64,000 nucleotides of DNA. Origin: Channa striata. Taxonomy: Eukaryota; Chordata; Actinopteri; Anabantiformes; Channidae. The translations under genes and the position numbers were made by a program. Below the pieces are notes generated by a model. That model was given only the letters and a program-made list of their open reading frames with translations. It made no database searches and was not told the DNA's origin. The DNA is taken from NCBI GenBank assembly GCA_033026295.1, contig CM065184.1:6017501-6081500 (forward strand). Reading direction: 5' to 3'. Positions 1 to 8,500 of this stretch are shown here, piece after piece (position 1 is the first letter of the stretch; the number at the start of each line of letters is the position of its first letter).

Positions 1-1757
1 CATCAAGTATAAGTCGGTGTGTCACAGATGTGGAGTGTCTAAATACTGGGCTCCACTGTGATTACCAAAGAACGGCATACGCCACTCGAGCGACGTTTGA
101 CACGAGGTGAAGCCAACCAACCTACAATTACCTGTACCCGTCAGCCCATTTCAGGCTTTCGTGACATGTAACCAAGAGCACGTTCTGTTTTTCTGGTGGA
201 ATATTGGAGAATAAAAGTTCCTCCGAATCTGTGCCGACCATTTTATGGCCTCGTTAAAGTCTGCTCCAGAGGTGTCGATTTTAAACTGGCCAGTGAACAA
301 AAGTGACAAAGTATGGTTGTACACGGAGCGTGTAAGGTGGGAAGCACATGTCCAACCAAACTTCCCTTCAGTCACTTCTAACTGCCCTCAGTTCCAGCAG
401 AAGTGGCAAATGGTCTGTGCTGGCATTCAAAACATCTGTGCAGCCAGACGACTGGTGGCAAGGCCCCAGAGACCTGCCTGCCTGCCTGCACCAGCCTCTT
501 TTGAACTGCAGATCCAAATACACTGCACTTATTGGAATGGCATGTAGCTGCTATTCTGAAGGGGGATCCTCTGCTAGGCCTTTGAAGTCCACCACAGTCC
601 AAAGCAAGCAGGCCACTCTGGTCGCTCACTGTTTTCCATTTAGATGGAGATTTTTCTGTCCTGGAAAGAAGTTTTTAAAGTGAAGCAGACAAGGACAGAT
701 TGACATGGTTTAGACTGCTACGCTGTGCCTGGAGTAAGTGATACTGTAAGTGAAGACTGCACCAAATCCTTATTGTAACAGGGAGCATAACGAAGTGGGC
801 CAAGGTGCATTTCATAGGACAGAGGGAAACCAAGAGCAGTTTTTAATCCGGTTCGGGCCTTTGATCAGCCTCATCAGATTAGTGAGATAATCTGAGCAGC
901 TTTATTTTAGCGTAAACGGGTGAAATATTATACTGGATAATTACTTCTTGTCATCAAAGGTGTCGAAGTGCTTCATCCAGTCCTGTCTGCTGCTCTCTGT
1001 CCGCCACACATGGACATCAGATGGTTCCGCAGCCAGCTTCACTAAAGGGCTCAGAGTTTCTCCTCTAAAACCTGCGGGAGGCTCGGCTCGGTTCTGCTGG
1101 TGTCATGGCCTGGTTCGTTTTACGTTTATTTTGTTGAATGTGAGCGTGACCTTTGTGTTGCTCCATTGTCTCAGTACAGACGCGTTACGCACGTCCTCAA
1201 CTAATCGTTGCGAAACGCCGACACACGAGCTGCTGCAGTAGAACAGATTAATAAAATGTTTTTGGCATCAGTCAAATGATCGTTGCGCTCGTGCCATTAG
1301 CGGAGCGTAAAGTGATGGACTGTCCTCCGGAGGGGACAACAACAAGTCTCACGTTACTGAAGTGTCCCACAACCGCAGGGTGGGACAAAGCTGCCGACAG
1401 GAGACAGACCTCCTGTCTTGGCTGTTTCCGGGTGTCTTCATCTGACACTCAACTTTATGTCCAGGGGGCACACAGCAGGTCGCCCCGGGTGGTTTTTGTG
1501 TCTGCACAGTGGGACGGTTCGATGACAGAATGTGTGATGGTGACCGCGGTGTTGTACCTGCCGGGACCATGTGGTTCTTAAAGTCCATCTCAGTCTCATC
1601 ATGAAGTTTTTTCCGCCGCTCTTGGAAACAGATGGTGTCTTTCTCACAGGAACTTCCATAACCAATATTTGGTGTTAAACCCGATAGGACTTGAGTTTGG
1701 GGAGGGGGGACGAAGGAGTTAAAAGCAGGGGGAGGGAGCCTGCGCGGGGGCGTGCGG
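1..1757. other. ism1 upstream flank, no gene recognised
   Basis: I recognise no coding exon here on either strand. GC content rises from about position 1690 into the ism1 CpG-rich promoter. The open frames on the minus strand between about 1349 and 1891 look like by-products of GC-rich sequence. In human the neighbour on this side is SPTLC3, but no exon of it could be identified; its 3' UTR could lie here unseen. Confidence 0.5.
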
Positions 1758-1765
1758 TATAAAAG
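1758..1765 (+). promoter_or_regulatory. ism1: ism1 TATA box
   Basis: A canonical TATAAAAG lies in GC-rich flanks just after a GC-box-like GGGGGCG stretch, inside a CpG-rich region of roughly 1690-2600. It predicts transcription starting about 25-30 bases downstream, near 1788. That gives a leader of about 620 bases before the conserved ism1 start codon. The sequence match is clear; its use as the main promoter is inferred. Confidence 0.65.
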
Positions 1766-1834
1766 CCGCTCCGGAGCGCACACGGGGAGCAGCGTGCGTC
1801 GTGGTTTTCTGCAGCAGGACGCGCCGGAGTCACG

Positions 1835-1855
1835 ATGGATAAAGACGGTGTTTGA
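1835..1855 (+). promoter_or_regulatory. uORF 1 in ism1 leader
   Basis: ATG at 1835 followed by five sense codons and TGA. It is the first ATG after the predicted transcription start and has G at +4. It would be read before the main start if the TATA-driven transcript is used. Confidence 0.4.
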
Positions 1856-1931
1856 AGTCCGAGGACGCAAGATTCTCCGACCTACCTGCACTTTGTCTCC
1901 ACAAACTCAGTCTCGTCGAATAACGCGCCGG

Positions 1932-1967
1932 ATGTTGCAGAATGTGGACACAGCAAGACGTGCGTAA
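1932..1967 (+). promoter_or_regulatory. uORF 2 in ism1 leader
   Basis: ATG at 1932, eleven codons and a TAA stop, with no overlap of the main frame. It is the second of three uORFs in the same leader. Confidence 0.35.
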
Positions 1968-2012
1968 AGCGGCGGAGCTGGAAGTCAGGAAAACTAAAGT
2001 GTGAGACCGAGA

Positions 2013-2111
2013 ATGTGGCGGGGACGCTGCGGGACAACTGCACTGCGACTTTTCCGGGCTGGGACAGCGGACGGCGATCAGGCTGCGCGCCGGGGCAGCA
2101 GAGAGCACTAA
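2013..2111 (+). promoter_or_regulatory. uORF 3 in ism1 leader
   Basis: ATG at 2013 opens a 32-codon frame closed by TAA at 2109-2111. It ends about 300 bases before the ism1 start, far enough for reinitiation. No protein family was recognised and the arginine-rich content follows from the GC-rich DNA. Confidence 0.35.
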
Positions 2112-2409
2112 GAGCACCGTGTCATATTTTTATGATCATAACTTTATGAAACATCAGCAAAAGACTGTCAATGTCACGTTCAGAATAAGCCCAACGCCGT
2201 CAAACAACAGCCCCGCTGGATCCAGATTATTCCGCTGCCCCCCTTCGATCCTTTTCCCCTCACTTTTTGCCATTGTGATTCCCGAAGTGGCTCCGAAGTG
2301 GTGTTGCGGCTCCTCGTCCCCGGCGGATCCGGAGATTGGAGTCTCTGCACCGGGAGGAGGCGGAGTTCCGGCCACACCGCGGGCTCCCAAGAACGGCCGC
2401 GTCAAAAGG

Positions 2410-2547
2410 ATGGTGCGTCTGGCCGCGGAACTGCTGCTGCTCCTGGGACTCCTTCTCCTCACCCTGCACATCACGGTGCTGCGGAGCAACCCGCTGCCCC
2501 AGGACAACGCAACTCTGAGCCTGGATCAGGACCCTGAACTTGCACAG
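2410..2547 (+). CDS. ism1: ism1 coding exon 1 (signal peptide)
   Basis: 46 codons beginning MVRLAAELLLLLG, the isthmin 1 signal peptide. The donor is CAG|GTGAGC and the exon ends in phase 0. A sequon (NAT) lies soon after the expected signal-peptide cleavage site. Confidence 0.95.
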
Positions 2548-5500
2548 GTGAGCGGGGTTTGGCAGGGAGCCGCTGCCCGATAGAGATTAACACATCACAG
2601 GAGCTGCACGCAGGCAGGTCACACGAAGCCTCCGTCCCCCCGGTCCTCTGCCAGACTGTGGGGATTGTTGGCACGCACAGGGATGCGGTCTCACCAGGTT
2701 GTCCCCGGTTAGTGGCAGCAGAGAGGTGGGAGATGAGGCAGGGTCAGAGGTCAGTGCCCTCAGTCCTGAAACTCCCCCACAGTGGAGAGTTAAATGCCTG
2801 CTGCAGGCAGTTCATCCTGGGCTCATCACTGGAGTGAAGGTGCACCCCCCCGCCCCTTTCTCCCACACTGCTCCATATCCAAAAGTTAGTTTTACTTAAT
2901 CATGCATGAAAATATCAGCTTTTATTGTTCATCGTTAAGAACAAACAAGGAACAGATTTAAAAAAGACACTGGGAGGTTTTGGACATTCGTGCAGTCAGG
3001 AGGAAGTTTCTACATGTTGGGTTTGGGGTCCGGTTTAGCAAAACTTTAACTAGGGAGACATTTGTCAGAATGATGACACCTAAACCGCTTTAATGGTTTA
3101 AGTGTCCACCAGCACCAGAGTCTCCGGCAGAGCCTCAAATCCTGACCTGAGGGTTTTGACGGCTCTGGGATCAACAGGCTTTTTTAGCGAGTGTTAAACA
3201 TTCATCAGCTGCCTTCTGATGTATATTTAGCCTGCCACTGACATACTTTCTTCATGTTCCAGTGATAAACTGGTATTTATGCCCACTGGAACAGGTTCCT
3301 TTCATAAACACTTTATTAGGCCTTTGGTGGGGGGGGCAGTAAGAGTTACTTCTCCACTATCACTGTAGAGCAACCTGTGCATATGTAACAGACAGTGTGT
3401 GTTAGGTTGGATATTAGGGAGTGCAAAGCTGAGGAAATATTCCAGGAATTTATCAAATATTTGTCACAAGGCCAAATGTTGAATCGGAGATGCAGGATGA
3501 AGACCAGGAGAGAGTCTCTCCTGACGAATAACACGCCACCCAGTCCAACCCTAACATCTCTTTTGCCGTAGACGTTCTGCCTTGCCACTCATGCCCCATG
3601 TTGAGGCAAGTGCTGTTTTTCTTCATTCTTTTTCCTCAGCTTTTTTTTTTTTTCTTTTTCTTGGCTGGTGAATGCTCCAACAACGTGCGGCTATGCTTCA
3701 CTGCTCGGCCACTGAAGACGGTGATGTCATCTTTCAGCCAGGCTTGTCACGGCCCAGGGGGTTTATTGTCGTCCAGAGGTGTCATATTTAAAACGCCATT
3801 CACTTAAACACAAACGACAGGATGTGGCTCTGTGCACCTGTAGTGGATTGAGGAAACTCGCTGACCCGGGACGACAGATCCATTTACTGCAGTATAAAGT
3901 TAGTTTAATAGAATTTTAATTATTAAAAATAAGTTTCTCCCCTTGAGCTTGTTTTATCCTTAATTAGGTTTGTCTTTGAAGAGCTCACTTTGAGCTTCTC
4001 CGTAGTAAGTCTCCTGTAAATAAACTCGTCCGTGTGAGACATGTGACAGGGGAAGGATAGTTTTTCTTCCACCTACATAAGTGTTGTGCTGAAAAGCATC
4101 TAGCACAATGTGCACTGCCTTCATTTCCTGCCAGCCTCCCCAGGGGAAGGACCCCTGAGTTGCTCCCCAATTGAAACAGGAGTCATGCCCCTTTAAGCAG
4201 TCCTCACAAAGTGAAAATGGGGAGAGAGCGGGAAAAGAAGAGGAGACACTGTGCGGAGGGAGAGGGGTGGCTTGTGTGCGCGAGTGTTCATTCATGGCTT
4301 TCGAGAGTGGAGGGGTGACATCCTGGGAGGCCCCACATGAACAGAGAAACGGTGTGTCACTTTTGATCTCCAAATTAAAGCGGGTTCCTCGCGGAGGCAG
4401 ATCGCACATGAGCGACTGCTGTAAAGCAGCTCTCCATCAAAGAGAAACACTGGTTTTTGTTTCTGCGTTTTCAACATCGAAACGAGTCCCTCCCGTGCTC
4501 CTGTGAGTCTGGGCTGTATTAGAGAAGAAATGAGAAAGCAGCATGTTTTTCTCATTAAGCTGTGTTTAAAAAGCTCCACTGAGAGATATTTGGAAAAGAC
4601 AGAGGTGTTTATGTCGACATTATCAGGAATAGGCAGGCTTTACACAGCTGTTACTCCACTGCCGTTAGTTTCTGATGACTAATTCTCATGCATTCTTTTC
4701 AATTTTCCCAACTCCACTGACAGTCTTCAATTATTCTGCTAAAATACTGATTATCCACAAATAGTAATTTGGACATATACAATTTCACGGTTGTCCTTCA
4801 CACTTCGCGGCTCCCTGGTGGAAATATAGATTTCTTGAGTGCATGTGGAAAAAAGTGGCTTGACAGTGGTTCCTGTCCAAATGATGGACTGCTTTCAGCA
4901 CGGTACATGTCCGTTTTCTGTAGACATAATCAGCACTGTATTTAGCGCTGACATTTTTCTATGCTTTGGCAAGATGTTCGTGTATTTACTACAATAAGGA
5001 ATTCAGCATGTGTCATGTTGGCACTAAGAAAGCGAGACAATAAGAATGTGCCGTGCAAACGTGTCTATGTGCCAAACGTGTATTTACCTTGAAGTATTTG
5101 CGCAGATGAATGTAGCACATGGTCTCATTCTTTCTAATGATTATTATGGGTTATGGGTTGTATCTGTGCATTCTAAAACAGTCTGGGTAGCTGTAGATTT
5201 GGAAAGAAAATAGATATGTCTGTGCCACCTAAATGTCATCAAACTGGACAGTCTCTTATGTGTCTGCTGAACAAATATTAATAGAAAAAGCATTACGGCA
5301 TCTTACTGAGTGATGACAGGTGAATATACTGTGCTTTTTATTCATATTCGCTGCACTTTCATGGCTAAGTTTGTAAGCTGAGTAGCGTTTTATGGATCAC
5401 AAATAACATATTTTCCTTACACAGTTCTTACCACTACTTTTATTTAAACTTATGAGAAATTTATTGTAACATTTTGTTTAAAAAAGCCACCAGCAGTTGT

Positions 5501-8500
5501 CCCACATGGTGTTTTCTTAATCTACTATCTGCGATGTTCTCTATAACCGCACTGCATGTTAATTCAGGATCAGTATGAACAGGTTTTTTTTAATCAAACC
5601 AGGATTACAGACAATCCCTGCCATGTGTAATACAGCATAATAACCAGCAAAAGATTTCTGTCAGTTTAGACTAGATGATTGAAGGCTAATCTGCCTGCAA
5701 ACACTGTAACTAGGTTTCCTGATCCAACAGTTTGTATAGTTTAAAACATTAGTTGTGGACCTGCCTTCTTTTAATAAATCAATTTTGGAGCAAGTAGTAA
5801 GATCAGTGTCATGACATTGTAGTCAGAGCTGGAGCACAACTTGTGTGGCCCACAGTCTAAATGCTAATATAATCCTTAAAAATGTATTTCGGTCAGAAGA
5901 GATCCACCCCACCTGTTGGGCCCGTTCCCTCAGCGGAACTTTATAGCCACTGAGTGACTTCTGGACACTGAGAACTTGAAGGGATCGGTTATCACATGGT
6001 CATCTCAAAGTCCAAGTGCTGGTGACGGAACCACAGTGTTGCTGTAATGAGGTTTTACTGTTGAGAGCTGAGACATAAATGATTAGTTTTGAAAACGACA
6101 TTTGTGGAGGAATCTGCTTTTTAGAATCTCACATTAAAATTTTTATTTAAAGTAAAATCAGACAAATACAGACCCACTGCCAAAATGATGGGCATTTGTT
6201 TCATTGTTTAAATTATGGTTTTATTTCACATTGCAAAAAAATGTGATTTAAAAATGTTTTAAATGCATCGTTTTGTCATAATCTGGTGTTTTTCAAGGAC
6301 ATTTTAAAACAAATGCTAAATGGAAATTCAAATGTTGTTCTTATCATACCATATCTTATCATTTGCACTTATCACACCTTCCTCCCGTGCTGTGCAGCTC
6401 CATTTACAGCGCCTGTATTGTCCCGGATTGCACCTTGGCTGGACACAAACAGCTCCACTGGGGGCTTTTATGCCCACCACAATGTGGCTGAGCTGACACT
6501 TTGTCTGTGACCGGCCACCGCAACCGTACAGCACTGCTGCCATATTCTCAGGCCACAAAGGCACAAGGGAGGAAGAAATAGGACGTGAAAAAAGAGAACG
6601 AGGAGCATGATTGATGGCTTTCTTTGATCTTATTTTCTGCCACCCCATAATGGATGATTGCTGACTACTTATGGCTGTCTGTCCAATTGAGGAGTAATTG
6701 TTCCTTGTGTGCATACCTGACAGGGGACATATGCCTCGACTGTCCTTTTGGGACAAATTTACAACCATGTTGTTAGAAGACCAAATGTTTTTCTGTCTAC
6801 AAGAAGGCAGATGTAATTATTTTGTAATGTTTGCTTAGGTTTCTCTGTGGAGCCCCAGTGCAGGAAACCCATCAGTCTTACATAGCAGAGAACATGCTAT
6901 ATATGTCCACATCCTATTGCTATGGTAAAGCAGCGGTGTAGTCTGTCGGTTCAGAGTGGAAAAAATGTACAGTCTGAGTGCAGGTTTTAGATGGATTATA
7001 GTTTGGTCAAAGTAGACAGACGCACAGAACTCAGCGTGACGTTTGTCCCGCTGTTTCTGGTAGCCAAGAGCCCACAGTCTGCAAGATTTATGACAGAGGT
7101 CATGGCATATGAACCTCTGTCAGCGTGAGAGATACGTCGAATGTTGCTGAGTGTGCAGACTCTCATTCCGACTAATTTGTTATTTTGTCCCTTTCTCTCC
7201 GCAGCAGAACAATATAAATGCAAAAAGCAGCTCATCTGCCCAACTGGCTCCTGAAGACCGAAGGTCTGGTCCAGAACAACGATTGGCCCAGCGACCTGCC
7301 ACCCTGCCCTGGTCACAAGGCGGCAATGTGCACAGAAACGGGCCTGGAACTTTCCTGCTAGATCTTCAGAATTTCCCCGACCTGTCCAAAGCTGATATCA
7401 ACAGACAGAATCCCAACATACAGGTGATTGTGTGTTTTTGTGCCCGTGTGTGAGTGTGTGTGTGTCCACACCTGTCAGCAAGCTTTGCGACTTTCACACA
7501 GTTGTAAAACATGGCTACCCAAGCACATAGGACAGGAAGAGCAAACAGGAAGAAGGAGAATAGTGTGGTGCACATCACCCTTCTCCCCCTTCCACCTTCC
7601 ATCTCCCTTTGTCCCCTTTCACACGTCCTGGCTCGTAGCGAAGCCAGGATAGCACCGCGGTCTCACGCCCATTATAATGACAGCCGACACTAACCAGCAA
7701 GGCCTCAATACGAAACTATGGACAGACCGCAGCCTATGTGGCGAGCCCCTACCCATAAGTCCCTCAGTGGTGCGGATGGATGAATAACCGCTGCCATGTT
7801 TAAATCATTTCTTCTGTTTAATCCAGTGAGGGGGGTCTTTGCATTTCTGAGAGCATCACTGCTAAATCCAAGCATGAACAAAGTGTATTAACATCTCAAG
7901 ATGTGGGAAGAGAGCAAAGCAACCAATTGAGCAAAGGCGTGAGGCTGTGGGAGAAGGGGGTGTCTTTGATCCTGGGATTCATCTGGCTTTCATGGTCTGG
8001 AGGAGGCTGAATAGCCCTTTGAACTTTGTGTTTAGGTGGAGAGAGCCCAAGAGGTGGGAGGGTGGTTGTGGGGCAGGGGTGGTGGTCCCCCCTCATCTGG
8101 GAGGCACATGTGTTAGGACAGAAAGGGGGAGGGGATAATATTGTATGTTGGGGTATCACCTCACAGCACTCAGTGGACCTATTCTGTCCAAAAATACGAT
8201 GAGAGTGTCTTTTCTCATGTGGACTGTGTGTTCTTTCATACAGGTGACAATTGAAGTGGTGGACGGACTGGAGGCCCAAGAGCCAGAGAAAGGCCTGCGT
8301 AAGGAAAGCAAACCCAACTGGGCCTCTCCAAACTGGAGAAACTGGTGGCCTCACACGTCCTCCTCCTCCTCCTCCACCACTCGTCAAACAGAGGAGCACG
8401 ATCGCTCCTATGGGAGCAACGGTGAGGACAGCAACTTCCTCAGGCCGCCAGCGGACTGGGACCGGAGAGGAGGCACCGGGGGAGCGAGCAAATCTCAAGC

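Larger units (their letters stand above)
1788..2409 (+). other. ism1: ism1 5' UTR (start approximate)
   Basis: This is the leader expected from the TATA box. It is CpG-rich and holds three closed uORFs, and an ATG at 2146 that is in frame with the ism1 start with no stop between. No splice junction is needed to join it to exon 1. The 5' end is inferred from the TATA position only. Confidence 0.5.
2548..7204 (+). other. ism1 intron 1, with candidate regulatory blocks
   Basis: 4.66 kb of mostly AT-rich noncoding DNA with no recognised exon on either strand. Two denser, nonrepetitive blocks at about 6380-6530 and 6590-6690 look like candidate conserved noncoding elements and are listed separately. 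T- and G-homopolymers occur near 3642 and 3330. Confidence 0.6.

Noticed and set aside
1349..1891. 180-codon minus-strand open frame upstream of ism1
   Set aside because: GC-rich promoter-type sequence with few stop codons. It overlaps the TATA box and shows no recognisable domain.
2298..2537. Other plus-strand frames over ism1 exon 1
   Set aside because: They are out of frame with the conserved signal peptide and run into the intron.
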